DNA of 46,169 bases from Streptomyces sp. PKU-EA00015. GTDB taxonomy: Bacteria; Actinomycetota; Actinomycetes; Streptomycetales; Streptomycetaceae. Under the pieces are notes generated by a model that was given only the letters and a program-made list of their open reading frames with translations, was not told the origin of the DNA and searched no databases. The position numbers and the translations under genes are program-made. Of this stretch, positions 28,241-36,010 are shown piece after piece; the stretch's first letter is position 1; each line of letters begins with the position of its first letter. The DNA is taken from positions 1 to 46,169 of the forward strand of contig NZ_JABZEE010000017.1 of assembly GCF_013387495.1 (NCBI RefSeq). The letters are read 5' to 3'.

Positions 28241-28352
28241 CACCGGCCTCCTTCGTCCGTACGCGTGCCCCGGCTTTCAGGATCCGCCCGGGTCGCGGGC
28301 GCTACAAGCCCGGGCCCCGGGCGGGCGCGTACGCGGCCGGGCACCTTCCGTC

Positions 28353-28441
28353 GCCGGCCGTGGGCGAGCGGCGCTAGGGTCGGACGCGGGTTGGTGCCGG
28401 GCCCCTTACGCTGCCGCCGCCGGCCGTGGGCGAGCGGTGCT
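28353..28441. repeat. 23-bp direct repeat in intergenic spacer
   Basis: Two copies of GCCGGCCGTGGGCGAGCGG-Y-GCT (28353-28375 and 28419-28441) differing at one base, each followed by a G/T-rich tail. They occupy most of the 205-bp gap upstream of the DUF4383 gene and downstream of the coiled-coil gene. Confidence 0.8.
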
Positions 28442-28445
28442 CGGG

Positions 28446-29828
28446 TCAGAGGCGGCCGGTGCCGCCGCCGCGCTCCTCGCGGATCCGCTCGACGACATGC
28501 GCGACCGTGCGCCGCACCGCCTCCGTCTCCTGCAGAAAGTGCCAGTAGTCGGGGTGGCGGCCCTCCAGCCCGGAGACCGCCTGCTCCAGGCGGGCTACCG
28601 AGTCGTCCAGGGGCCGGGCGTGGCGCGGGTCCGGGGTGTTCCGACCGGTCATGGCCAGCCGCTGGGCGTCACGGATCGCGAACCGGGTCCGCTCGATCTC
28701 CTGCTGCGGATCCTTGGCGACGGCGTTGAGCCGCCGAAGACGGCCGCCGGCCGCGGAGACGGCCTCGTCCGTGGCGTTGAGCAGGGCGCGAACCGTGCTG
28801 AGCAGGGCGGTGGCGTCGGGCCAGCGCTGCTCCTCGCGCGCCTTGCCGGCCTCCTTCAGCTTCTCCTCCGCCCGGCGGAGGCCGACGGCGGCCTGCTCGG
28901 TTACGGGCTGGAGGTCCTGCCAGCACTCCGCCGAGAAACGGCGCCGCAGCTCGCTGAGGACGGGCTTGACGGAATCGGCGCGGGTGCTCAGGGCCTGGGC
29001 ACGCGTGCGCAGGGACACCAGGCGCCGGTCGATCTCGGCCGCGCGCTCGGGCAGCCGCTCGGCCTCGGCCCGTACCGCCTCGGCATCGCGCAGCACGCGG
29101 TCGGCGCGCTGGAGCGTTTCGGTGACGCCGTGCCGGCCGGCGCCCTCGTTGAGCTTGGTCAGCTCGGGGCCGAGGGCGGCGAGCCGGCCGGCGAGGTCGT
29201 CCGCTCTCAATCCGGAGCCGCGCACCGAATCGAGAGCATTGCTCGCGGAGAGGAGCGCCTGTCGCGCACGCTCCACGGCGGGCGCGAGCCGGGCGAGCTG
29301 CGTCTCCGCCTTGTCGAGCAGCGGCCCGAGCCCCTGCGCGAACCGGTCGAGCTCGCCCTTGACCCGTACGAGCTCGTCCTTGGCCCGGTGAAGCTCCGTA
29401 CGCGCCCGGGCGGCGACCGACGCCTCCAGATCGTCCCGGTCGAGGTCATGCGCGTCGACGGCGGTGATGTAGGTGTGGCTCACCTCGTCGATACGGCGCC
29501 CCAGCGAGGCGAAGTCGTCCACCGCGCGGCGAGCACCCGGCGAACTGTCCACGGCGCTGATCGTCTCGATCGAGATCCGCAGGTCGCGCTGGGCGCTGTC
29601 CAGTTCGTAGAACGCAGCCGCCGCCGCGTCCTTCGCGGCCTGGGCGTCGGCCCGCTGGCTCTCGCCGCGCCCGCCGAACCAGCGCCGCGTGCCGCCCGCG
29701 GCGAAGGCCGCCGGCAGCGCGGCGGCGAGGAGCGGCAGCGGCAGCAGCACCAGCGCGAGGGCGTCCCGCACGTCCCGGACGGCGTTCGCTCGCGCCTTGC
29801 GGTGCGGCCGCGCGTGTCTCGCCGTCAC
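28446..29828 (-). CDS. Membrane-anchored coiled-coil protein, unknown function
   Basis: A 460-aa protein. The GTG at 29828 has GGGAGAGG upstream and yields VTARHARPHRKARANAVRDVRDALALVLLPLPLL; the longer ATG form adds an implausible second hydrophobic start. One TM segment lies at about residues 24-45, after a basic cytoplasmic stretch. The rest is almost entirely helical heptad pattern, rich in Ala/Leu/Glu/Arg, with no catalytic motif seen. It resembles septal or envelope scaffold proteins only in general shape. It could form an operon with the downstream DUF4383 gene. Confidence 0.75.
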   Translation of the reverse strand: MTARHARPHRKARANAVRDVRDALALVLLPLPLLAAALPAAFAAGGTRRWFGGRGESQRADAQAAKDAAAAAFYELDSAQRDLRISIETISAVDSSPGARRAVDDFASLGRRIDEVSHTYITAVDAHDLDRDDLEASVAARARTELHRAKDELVRVKGELDRFAQGLGPLLDKAETQLARLAPAVERARQALLSASNALDSVRGSGLRADDLAGRLAALGPELTKLNEGAGRHGVTETLQRADRVLRDAEAVRAEAERLPERAAEIDRRLVSLRTRAQALSTRADSVKPVLSELRRRFSAECWQDLQPVTEQAAVGLRRAEEKLKEAGKAREEQRWPDATALLSTVRALLNATDEAVSAAGGRLRRLNAVAKDPQQEIERTRFAIRDAQRLAMTGRNTPDPRHARPLDDSVARLEQAVSGLEGRHPDYWHFLQETEAVRRTVAHVVERIREERGGGTGRL

Positions 29829-29903
29829 ATGCCTCTCCCGTGCCGTGTCCGCCGTGCCCGTTCCGGTCAATACTCCCACCAGAAGGACGAACACACGGGC
29901 CCG

Positions 29904-30680
29904 TTAGTTCATGCTGCGCACCACGACTTTCCCGTTGTCGCTGCGTGCCGTGACGATGTGCCTGCTGTCGTCGTCGGTCGGCACGGCGATGTCCACGTCG
30001 CCGTTGCGGCTCTCGGCCCTGACGGCGTACGGAGCGCCGGAAGCGGGCAGCTCGATGTCGATGCGTCCGTTGTCGCTCACGGTCTCGACCCGCTCGGGCA
30101 CGGCGCCGAGCCCGAGCCGTACGGACCCGTTGTCGGACGTGGCGGTGACGGTCCTGGAGGTGACACGCTCCGTGACGATGGAGCCGTTGTCGCTGCCGAG
30201 CGTGAGCGGCCCGCTGGAGTCGCGTACGGTCACGCTGCCGTTGTCGGAGGTGATCTTCAGCGGGGTGGTGAACCCGTCGGCGGTGACGCTCCCGTTGTCG
30301 TCGACGACGGTGACGGCGACGTCACGGGGCACCTTGACGCTGTGCCGTGCTTCGCAGTCACTGGCGACTGCCTCGCAGGTCACCTCCAGCGTCAGCGTCC
30401 CGTCCCGCATGCCCCACGAGGCCGAGGGCCCGCTGCCGAACATCACCCACCCGTCGACCTGCCGGGTGACCCGCACGTCGTCGATGTCGGCGGGCACGAT
30501 CTCGAGTGCGGAGTCGTCGGCGTCGATGGTCAGCGCCTTGCCCCCGAAGGCGAACGCCTTCCGCTCCACGGGCGCCTCCTTCGCATCGGCGCTCCCGCAC
30601 CCACTGACCCCGAGGATGCCGACGAGAACGGCCACGCCGGCGAGCGCGACGCGGGCAGGGCGATGACGGATGACGGACAT
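29904..30680 (-). CDS. DUF4097-like beta-repeat lipoprotein
   Basis: A 258-aa predicted lipoprotein. The signal peptide ends in lipobox GVSGC. The mature part has at least five short beta repeats built around DNGSV/SDNG (e.g. VDDNGSVTADG, SDNGSVTVRDS, SDNGSIVTE, SDNGSVRLGL, SDNGRIDIEL), as in DUF4097 right-handed beta-solenoids. The ATG at 30680 is chosen because it starts a clean signal sequence. It lies just left of the tRNA-Val gene and is chromosomal, not part of the element. Confidence 0.85.
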   Translation of the reverse strand: MSVIRHRPARVALAGVAVLVGILGVSGCGSADAKEAPVERKAFAFGGKALTIDADDSALEIVPADIDDVRVTRQVDGWVMFGSGPSASWGMRDGTLTLEVTCEAVASDCEARHSVKVPRDVAVTVVDDNGSVTADGFTTPLKITSDNGSVTVRDSSGPLTLGSDNGSIVTERVTSRTVTATSDNGSVRLGLGAVPERVETVSDNGRIDIELPASGAPYAVRAESRNGDVDIAVPTDDDSRHIVTARSDNGKVVVRSMN

Positions 30681-30843
30681 GGCGATCGTTCCCCCAGGTG
30701 GCACGGCTGATGCGCCCACGCTACGAGCCCTCCGCCCAGGTCTCGATGCGGCGGCCCACCGCGTCGATGGTGGGGCTGGCCCCCGGTCGCCCATGGGTTT
30801 GGAGGTGGGGGGTGTGCGCAAGGTAGGCTGTGGCCTCATCCAC

Positions 30844-30918
30844 GGGTGCGTAGCTCAGGGGTAGAGCGCTGCTCTTACAAAGCAGATGTCGGCGGTTCGA
30901 AACCGTCCGCGCCCACCA
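30844..30918 (+). tRNA. tRNA-Val (anticodon UAC)
   Basis: 75-nt tRNA including an encoded CCA end. Acceptor stem GGGTGCG / CGCGCCC (one G-T pair); D arm GCTC...GAGC; anticodon stem CTGCT / AGCAG around loop CTTACAA, giving anticodon TAC (reads GUA/GUG Val codons); T stem GGCGG / CCGTC with the TTCGAAA loop. It is intact, so integration of the adjacent element restores the 3' end. A -10-like TAGGCT lies at 30824-30829. Confidence 0.95.
30885..30918 (+). other. Probable attL core (3' part of tRNA-Val)
   Basis: The 3' half of the tRNA abuts the integrase gene, the standard arrangement of AICE integration into a tRNA 3' end. The exact core is not definable because the second copy (attR) is not in the window. 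Confidence 0.6.
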
Positions 30919-30923
30919 GCCGA

Positions 30924-30956
30924 AACGCCCCCGCAGCGAGCCGCTGCGGGGGCGTT
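30924..30956. terminator. Bidirectional hairpin between tRNA and int
   Basis: Perfect 14-bp arms AACGCCCCCGCAGC / GCTGCGGGGGCGTT with a 5-nt loop, 5 bp after the tRNA and 25 bp before the int stop. It should terminate both the tRNA and the leftward element operon. Confidence 0.8.
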
Positions 30957-30981
30957 GACGGCAGGATTTGACGGCAGTCCC

Positions 30982-32127
30982 TCAGCCTGACCGGCGGCGA
31001 CGTCGCAAGAGCCGGTCCATGTGACCCATCGCCTCGCGCCGGTTGTCGTCCGACACGTGGGTGTAGATGTTCATCGTGACGGCGATCTGTGAGTGCCCCA
31101 GGATCTCCATCACCACTCGCGCCGGCACCCCAGCGGCGAACAGCAGCGTGGCGCATCCGTGCCGGGCGTCGTGCAGCCGGATGCGGGGGAGCCCTGTGTC
31201 ATCTGAGATGCGCTCGAACGATCGGCTGAGGTTCCTCGGCTCCACCGGGCGTCCGGTGCGAGTCGTGAACACGTAGTCGCTGTCGTGCCAGCTCTGCCCG
31301 GCGGCGAGGCGTTGTGAGGCCTGGCGCAGCCGCTGCCACCGCAGCGGAGCCACGCACATCAGCGGGATGGGGATGACTCGTGTACGGCGGTTCTTGGTGC
31401 TGTCCTCGTACAGCTCCTTCTGCACGCGCTGGAGCTGATTCCGCACGGTGAGCGTCCGGCGTTCGAGGTCGATATCCGACCAGCGCAGCCCAAGGATCTC
31501 TCCCCGCCGCAGCCCGAGCGCGACTGCAAGGACGAACGCTGTGTACAGCGGATCCTTCCTCGCGGCCTCCAGGAAGGTCGTCGTCTGCTCCAGGTCCCAC
31601 GGCTTGAGCTCCCGCGGCTGTACCCGCGGCGCGGGGACCAGCTTGACCACGTTCCTACTGATCAATTCCTCTCGGCAGGCGGCCGTCAACGCGCTGCGCA
31701 GGACCCGGTGGGACTCCTTGGCCGTGGCCGCCGACGTCTGTGTGGTTACAGCCGTGAGCATGCGACGTACGTCCGCTGCTCCAAGGGTCTCCAGGCGCTT
31801 GGAGCCGATGTGCGGGATGAGGTAACGCCGGACGTGCGTCTCGTACTTGGCGTACGTCGTCTTCTTGCGGTCGTTCCTGACGAACTCCTCCAGCCAGTAC
31901 GGCAGCCACTCGGAGAGCTTGGCCGAGCGCGTCGGTGTGGGCACACCTTGCCGGTCCCGCAGGACCAGCTCCTGCCGCTTGGCGTCGCACTCGTCCCAGG
32001 TGGCTCCGTAGACCGTCTTACGCCTGCGGGTTCCGTCAGGCTGGGGGACGTACACCCGGGCCTCGTACCGCCCGTCCTTGCGCTGCCAGATGCTGCCGGC
32101 GCCGTTCGGGTTCCTCTTGCGTGCCAT
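30982..32127 (-). CDS. int: Tyrosine-recombinase integrase
   Basis: A 381-aa phage-type integrase. An AP2-like N-terminal arm-binding domain (SIWQRKDGRYEARVYVPQPDG) precedes a SAM-like core-binding domain (about 70-165). The catalytic residues are R207 (LGLRRGE), H319 and R322 (LHDARH), H345 (LGHS) and nucleophile Y355 (NIYTHV). All are present, so it is probably active. The ATG at 32127 overlaps the xis TGA by one base. It integrates and, with Xis, excises the element at the tRNA-Val site. Confidence 0.96.
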   Translation of the reverse strand: MARKRNPNGAGSIWQRKDGRYEARVYVPQPDGTRRRKTVYGATWDECDAKRQELVLRDRQGVPTPTRSAKLSEWLPYWLEEFVRNDRKKTTYAKYETHVRRYLIPHIGSKRLETLGAADVRRMLTAVTTQTSAATAKESHRVLRSALTAACREELISRNVVKLVPAPRVQPRELKPWDLEQTTTFLEAARKDPLYTAFVLAVALGLRRGEILGLRWSDIDLERRTLTVRNQLQRVQKELYEDSTKNRRTRVIPIPLMCVAPLRWQRLRQASQRLAAGQSWHDSDYVFTTRTGRPVEPRNLSRSFERISDDTGLPRIRLHDARHGCATLLFAAGVPARVVMEILGHSQIAVTMNIYTHVSDDNRREAMGHMDRLLRRRRRSG

Positions 32128-32324
32128 CAGGCAGCTTCCTCCAACTGGTGCTCGATGAAAGTGCGGAGTGCGTCGGCAGGAATGCGCCGGGACCGGCCGA
32201 TCTTGATGCTCTTGAGTTGGCGTGAGCGGATGAGGTCGTAGACCTTGAAGCGGCTCAGGTGCAGGGCGTCCATGACTTCCGGGACCGTGAGCGCTCGGTG
32301 AGTGGCGGGCAGGACAGAACTCAC
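32127..32324 (-). CDS. xis: Excisionase, helix-turn-helix (AlpA/MerR-like)
   Basis: A 65-aa DNA-binding protein of the excisionase group: LTVPEVMDALHLSRFKVYDLIRSRQLKSIKIGRSRRIPADAL. The GTG at 32324 has GGAGG about 6 bp upstream; the longer ORF has no ribosome site. It overlaps int by one base, so both are coupled. It should bend the att arms to drive excision. Confidence 0.9.
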   Translation of the reverse strand: MSSVLPATHRALTVPEVMDALHLSRFKVYDLIRSRQLKSIKIGRSRRIPADALRTFIEHQLEEAA

Positions 32325-32372
32325 TGCTGCCTCCGGGGCGGTGGCGCGGGGCGTGGGCTTCCTTCTGGGGAA

Positions 32373-32447
32373 TCCGCAACATCCGCCACGCCGCAACATT
32401 GCTGGTCAGCGGCTCGAATCTGTGGCGGATGGCGGTCATGTTGCGGA
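32373..32447. repeat. Iteron copies in the xis-rep gap
   Basis: One direct copy of TGTTGCGGA (32439-32447), one inverted (TCCGCAACA, 32373-32381) and one inverted with a mismatch (32390-32398). The 11-bp ATCCGCAACAT at about 32372-32382 pairs with ATGTTGCGGAT at about 32438-32448, making a nested inverted repeat. It belongs to the same family as the tandem copies inside rep and probably marks the replication origin. Confidence 0.7.
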
Positions 32448-32481
32448 TAGGTGCCGCCGCGCGGGGCGCGGCGGCACCTAT
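32447..32481. other. 16-bp perfect hairpin at the putative origin
   Basis: Arms ATAGGTGCCGCCGCGC and its exact complement, 3-nt loop GGG. It starts on the last iteron base and ends 14 bp from the rep stop codon. It can act as a terminator for rep, or as a cruciform/strand-initiation structure of the origin. Confidence 0.75.
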
Positions 32482-32494
32482 CGGGCGCGGCTGG

Positions 32495-33751
32495 TCAGCC
32501 GACGATGCGCAGCTGGCGTGTGTCGGTTTCCGCGAGCATGTGGCGGCTCTCGGAAGGGTCTTCCGCCACAGATTCACTCCCGTTGACCTGCGGTGTTGCG
32601 GATGTTGCGGATGTTGCGGACTTTTCGGGGGGAGGGGGGCAGTAGCGGGCCCAGGCGTCGCTCAGGTCTTCCGCGTAGTAGCCCTTCGGGGTGCCGCTGC
32701 CGACGCGGATTCCGCGTGGTCGGATCGGAGTGTTGTCGGGTCGGACGTACTGGCTCAGGAGCTTGGACAGGCCGCGGGCAGTCAGCGCCTTGCCGTCGTC
32801 GGTCAGGTCCGCCCACGGGGAGTCGTCCAGTCCGAGAAGGACTTCGAGGATGGCGGCGGTGGGCATGCGGTCTGCGCCGCAGAACACTCGGTCGCGCAGG
32901 TCGGTCAGGAGCCGTACCCCGAGGGAGGCTTCGTTGCCTTCCTGGGCGGACTTGATGAGTGCGACGCAGGCGGCGCGGGCGCGCTCGGGCCAGTGGCCGC
33001 CGGCCGCGTCGGCGACCGCGAGCAGCGGCTCCCACACGTCCGCCGGCCGGTCGGTGACACCCTCGGGCATCTCCGGCCACGCCTCGGCGATCTCGTCGTG
33101 GATGGTGGCCGTCCAGTCAGCGAGCCGGTCGCGCAGGGCGTGGCCCTGCTTCTCGTGGACGCGGCGGCGGTACGGTTCGGCCTTCTCGTTCGGGGCCTTC
33201 TTGCGCATCCGGATGATGACCGACCGGGTCAGGATCGTGTCCGGCAGCGAGCCGAGCCCGGCCATGGCGACCGCGCAGAACGAGGAGAACCATTCCGCGT
33301 TCTGGTTGGAGCCGTCCCCGACACAGCGCAGGGACTTGCCGCCGCGCCGGTAGCCGGAGTTGAGGAACCCGCGGACCTCTTCGTTGCCGCCGGCCTTGGG
33401 GCCGAAGACGGTGTCGATCTCGTCGAAGAGCAGCGTGGGAGGCCCTCCGTCCGCCTCCACGAGCCGGAACAGCGCGTTCGCGGAGGCGTTGACGGTGGTC
33501 GCCGCGCGCGGGGTGAGCGTCTCCACGATCTCCAGCGCGCGAGACTTCCCGGAGCCCGGCTCGGGGCTGAGGAAGGCGAGGCGTGCGGTGCCGTCGAACG
33601 CGTCGATCAGGTGAGCATGCGCGTCCCACAGCGTCACGGCGACGTAGGCGTGTTCGGTCGGGAAGACGTTGAAGCGCCGGTGGAACGCTTCCACCTCGTC
33701 GAGCAGCGCTGCTCCGTCGATGGACGGCGCGGGCGGGGTGTTGCTGGTCAT
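32495..33751 (-). CDS. DUF3631 P-loop ATPase (replication helicase-like)
   Basis: A 418-aa ATPase paired with the Prim-Pol protein in this class of AICE. Walker A is SPEPGSGKS (residues 62-70), Walker B TLLFDEIDT with D110-E111, and a sensor-like Arg-rich block (TRSVIIRMRKKAP) follows. The DUF3631 domain occupies the C-terminal half, ending GIRVGSGTPKGYYAEDL. Its 3' end codes for SATSATSATP, which is the translation of three tandem iterons. The start overlaps the upstream gene (ATGA). GGAGG precedes ATG 33751. Probably unwinds or remodels DNA at the origin. Confidence 0.88.
   Translation of the reverse strand: MTSNTPPAPSIDGAALLDEVEAFHRRFNVFPTEHAYVAVTLWDAHAHLIDAFDGTARLAFLSPEPGSGKSRALEIVETLTPRAATTVNASANALFRLVEADGGPPTLLFDEIDTVFGPKAGGNEEVRGFLNSGYRRGGKSLRCVGDGSNQNAEWFSSFCAVAMAGLGSLPDTILTRSVIIRMRKKAPNEKAEPYRRRVHEKQGHALRDRLADWTATIHDEIAEAWPEMPEGVTDRPADVWEPLLAVADAAGGHWPERARAACVALIKSAQEGNEASLGVRLLTDLRDRVFCGADRMPTAAILEVLLGLDDSPWADLTDDGKALTARGLSKLLSQYVRPDNTPIRPRGIRVGSGTPKGYYAEDLSDAWARYCPPPPEKSATSATSATPQVNGSESVAEDPSESRHMLAETDTRQLRIVG
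32594..32620. repeat. Three tandem 9-bp iterons inside rep
   Basis: Perfect head-to-tail copies of TGTTGCGGA at 32594-32602, 32603-32611 and 32612-32620, in the 3' end of the DUF3631 gene. 9 bp is in-frame, so coding is kept. Further copies lie outside the gene. Confidence 0.85.
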
Positions 33752-34107
33752 GCGGCGGTCCTCCCTTCCTGGAAGCTCCGGAGCGGGCAGAGGTATCGGT
33801 GGGCGGCGTGGTCGGCGATCAGCTCGTGCACCTTGCGGTGGCCGACCGCGCTGCGGTCCCGGCCGCACGCGCACTTCGAGGTGGCGGTGGGGATCGCTCC
33901 GCGTCCGGGTGCAGTGATGTGCAGCCACGCGACGGGGTACCGGGCGTCTCCCGCGTGCTGGTCAGGGCGAACAGCAGAATGGACGCCCTGACGGGCGACG
34001 ACCTTCGGCGCACCACCGCCGGGCGCGGCGGCGGCCGGTTCGGCGGCTGTCGGGCCGGAGGGGTGACCGGTGAGGCTTTTCAGGGGGGCGTCGGGCTGCG
34101 CGGTCAT
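33748..34107 (-). CDS. Small Cys/His protein of the replication operon
   Basis: A 119-aa protein coupled to both neighbours by ATGA overlaps. The N-terminal half is Ala/Pro-rich and disordered. The C-terminal half has a compact CACGRDRSAVGHRKVHELIADHAAHRYLCP segment with three Cys and several His, consistent with a zinc site. Related small proteins are found between prim-pol and DUF3631 genes in other AICEs, as far as I recall. Function unknown, presumably DNA replication. Confidence 0.75.
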   Translation of the reverse strand: MTAQPDAPLKSLTGHPSGPTAAEPAAAAPGGGAPKVVARQGVHSAVRPDQHAGDARYPVAWLHITAPGRGAIPTATSKCACGRDRSAVGHRKVHELIADHAAHRYLCPLRSFQEGRTAA

Positions 34108-35003
34108 GCCGTCTCCCGCGGTCGGGCGGTGCGGATGGACCAGTTCAGGGCGCTGCGGATGGTGGCGCGGCACTCGGACGGTTCGAGGCCGGCCGCCTCG
34201 CCAGCCCCCTGAAAAGCCTCCTCGACCACGTGCCGGGGCAGGTCGCCCCATGCGATGAAGCGGCCCACGGCGCGGGCGCTGGTCAGGAGCTGGGTGTTCC
34301 GGCCGCCTTCTGGTGAGGTCGCGACGGCGGCGGTCTCGCGCTCGAGTACTGCGTCTGCGAGCCGGTTGCCGCAGCGCGGAGCGGCGAGCCGTACCGGCTG
34401 CGTGGCCCGTGCCGGGGTGAGGGCGTCCAGCAGCCATCCCGGCAGTGGTGCGACAGGCGCGTCGGTGGCGACCTCGTAGATGCCCTGCGGAGTGGTGCTG
34501 CCGGGGGCGACGACGTAGCCGCCCCAGGCGCGGGTGTCGATGTTCGGCCCGAGCGCATTCTGCGTGTTCCGCAGCCGGATGCCGTCCGGCGCGAGGAAGT
34601 ACAGGTGCAGCCCGCCGCGCGCGGTCCGGACCGTGCGGGTGGTGGGGACGGGCTGCCCGGCGCGCTCGCAGAGCGCCTCAAAGGTCGTCACGCCGCAAGG
34701 CGTGTCCGAACTGCTCTTGTCCTTGGGCATGTCGAGGTCGACGACGAGCAGCCCGGCCGGGCCGGTCGCGATGCCGACGTTGAACGCGGCCACGGCCCAG
34801 CAGCATTCGATGCGGGCGCGGTCGGTGGTGGCCCGCTGCTCCCACTTCACGTGCCCGCTCGCGCAGTGGCCGCGGCCGGTGCACGCGTTCTCACCGTGCA
34901 GCGCGGGGCGCTTGCCGTGCGGCCGCAGGGGATGGACGGGCCAGCCCCGTGCGGCGGCGTCCAGCGCTGCGGGCAGCAGCGCGGATCGGGGGTCATGGGT
35001 CAT
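34104..35003 (-). CDS. Bifunctional DNA primase/polymerase (Prim-Pol)
   Basis: A 299-aa archaeo-eukaryotic-primase-type Prim-Pol. Catalytic D89-L-D91 is in LLVVDLDMPKD, and H133 in RGGLHLYF. N-terminal helices HGKRPA...WPVHPL and the C-terminal PGSTTPQGIYEV are typical of the family. It serves as the replication initiator/primase of RepPP-type AICEs. The ATG at 35003 has a GGAGA site about 9 bp upstream; a longer ORF has no support. It ends overlapping the next gene. Confidence 0.92.
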   Translation of the reverse strand: MTHDPRSALLPAALDAAARGWPVHPLRPHGKRPALHGENACTGRGHCASGHVKWEQRATTDRARIECCWAVAAFNVGIATGPAGLLVVDLDMPKDKSSSDTPCGVTTFEALCERAGQPVPTTRTVRTARGGLHLYFLAPDGIRLRNTQNALGPNIDTRAWGGYVVAPGSTTPQGIYEVATDAPVAPLPGWLLDALTPARATQPVRLAAPRCGNRLADAVLERETAAVATSPEGGRNTQLLTSARAVGRFIAWGDLPRHVVEEAFQGAGEAAGLEPSECRATIRSALNWSIRTARPRETA

Positions 35004-35041
35004 GCTGGATGTCTCCAGTTCTGTGATGAGTGCTGGTAGGC

Positions 35042-35082
35042 GAGGGCGGCCCCGAACTTTGGCGAGGGATGGGGCCGCCCTC
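35042..35082 (-). terminator. Hairpin terminator downstream of the Cys-rich gene
   Basis: Perfect 12-bp arms GAGGGCGGCCCC / GGGGCCGCCCTC with a 17-nt loop, between the Cys-rich gene and the Prim-Pol start. It separates transfer from replication transcription. Confidence 0.7.
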
Positions 35083-35094
35083 TGCGGTGGGTGG

Positions 35095-35244
35095 TCAGTC
35101 GGTGCAGTCGCAGTCGTCGGGCTGCTGCTGGCAGTAGGGGCAGTGGGGGCAGTCGCATCCGCAGGCGTGCAGGGTGCCGGTGCAGTAGCAGATGCAGTGC
35201 CCTTCGCCGCAGGCGAAGTCGTCGTCATCGGTGTCGTTGACCAT
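35095..35244 (-). CDS. 49-aa protein with 11 cysteines, metallothionein-like
   Basis: Small Cys-rich protein: 11 Cys in 49 residues, mostly as CxC and CxxC (FACGEGHCICYC, CGCDCPHCPYC, CDC), with an Asp run at the N-terminus. There is no hydrophobic segment. AGGAGA precedes the ATG. It lies between the small membrane gene and a terminator in the transfer operon. Structural metal binding is the obvious reading; whether it resembles a known metallothionein cannot be told here. No function is assigned. Confidence 0.7.
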   Translation of the reverse strand: MVNDTDDDDFACGEGHCICYCTGTLHACGCDCPHCPYCQQQPDDCDCTD

Positions 35245-35276
35245 GTGGTGTTCTCCTCTGTGGATCGGCGAGTGGT

Positions 35277-35465
35277 TCACGGGTGGGGGATGGCGTTGAT
35301 GACGGCTGCGGCGAGCTGGTTGATGAGTTCGGCGGCGCCGGTGGAGGCGAGGAAGAACCCGAACCCGGCCGCTATGAAGGCGGAGCCGCAGCCGAGGGTC
35401 CTGGAGCGGAGCAGGGCGAACAGCCAGAGTCCGAAGAGGACGACGAGCGAGACGGTCACGGCCAT
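35277..35465 (-). CDS. Small two-TM membrane protein of the transfer region
   Basis: A 62-aa protein with hydrophobic segments at about residues 3-19 and 27-45, joined by LRSRTLGCGS. GAGGGAG lies about 8 bp upstream of ATG 35465. Small membrane proteins like this accompany spread (spd) genes in AICEs; no family name is claimed. Confidence 0.7.
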   Translation of the reverse strand: MAVTVSLVVLFGLWLFALLRSRTLGCGSAFIAAGFGFFLASTGAAELINQLAAAVINAIPHP

Positions 35466-35477
35466 GCCGAAGCTCCC

Positions 35478-35948
35478 TCAGTGGTGGTTGATGGTGCCGG
35501 TGGCTTTGCCGAAGAGGCCGGTGGCGGTGATGTTCTGCGTGATGCGCGCCGGTGCCGCCCGGCCGGTGCTGCGTCGGCCGATGCCGAGCAGCAGGGGCAG
35601 GGCGATGGCTCCGGCGGCGATGAGGGCGACGGCGGCCCACAGGGCTTGGCTCATGGCGATCAGTCCCGGTGCGGCGTAGGAGAGGCCGATGCCGGCGGCG
35701 GCGACGCCGCCCCCGATCGTCGGTGTGAGGAGTGCGGTGGTCTTGGCCCACGTCGGAATCGGCGCGGCGACCGGTATCGGCTGCGGCGCGGGTACGGCGG
35801 GCGGCTGGGTGTAGGCGAGGGTGCGGATGCCGCCGGGCAGGGTGACGAGCTGGACCCCGGGCGGGATCTCGTGCGGCAGCATCGCCCCGTGCGTCGGAGA
35901 CGGCTGGAGCGGGATGGTGGTGATCTCGTACGCGGTTTCGGAGTGCAC
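35478..35948 (-). CDS. SpdB-like membrane protein
   Basis: A 156-aa protein with a Pro-rich N-terminal half (PAVPAPQPIPVAAPIP) and two to three TM segments at about residues 72-125. The C-terminus is short and basic. The start is GTG 35948. Topology and position between traB and the Cys-rich gene fit the spread proteins that help plasmid DNA move through mycelial septa. 211 bp upstream holds the CTTGTC iterons. Confidence 0.7.
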   Translation of the reverse strand: MHSETAYEITTIPLQPSPTHGAMLPHEIPPGVQLVTLPGGIRTLAYTQPPAVPAPQPIPVAAPIPTWAKTTALLTPTIGGGVAAAGIGLSYAAPGLIAMSQALWAAVALIAAGAIALPLLLGIGRRSTGRAAPARITQNITATGLFGKATGTINHH

Positions 35949-36010
35949 AACGGGGTCCCTTCAACGACGGCGGGCAGCACCCCTGGGGCGGGGTGCTGCC
36001 CGGTGCCTTG

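Noticed and set aside
32128..32577. N-terminal extension of the integrase frame
   Set aside because: It covers xis and the iteron/hairpin region; the integrase family starts at MARKRNPNGAGSIW (32127).
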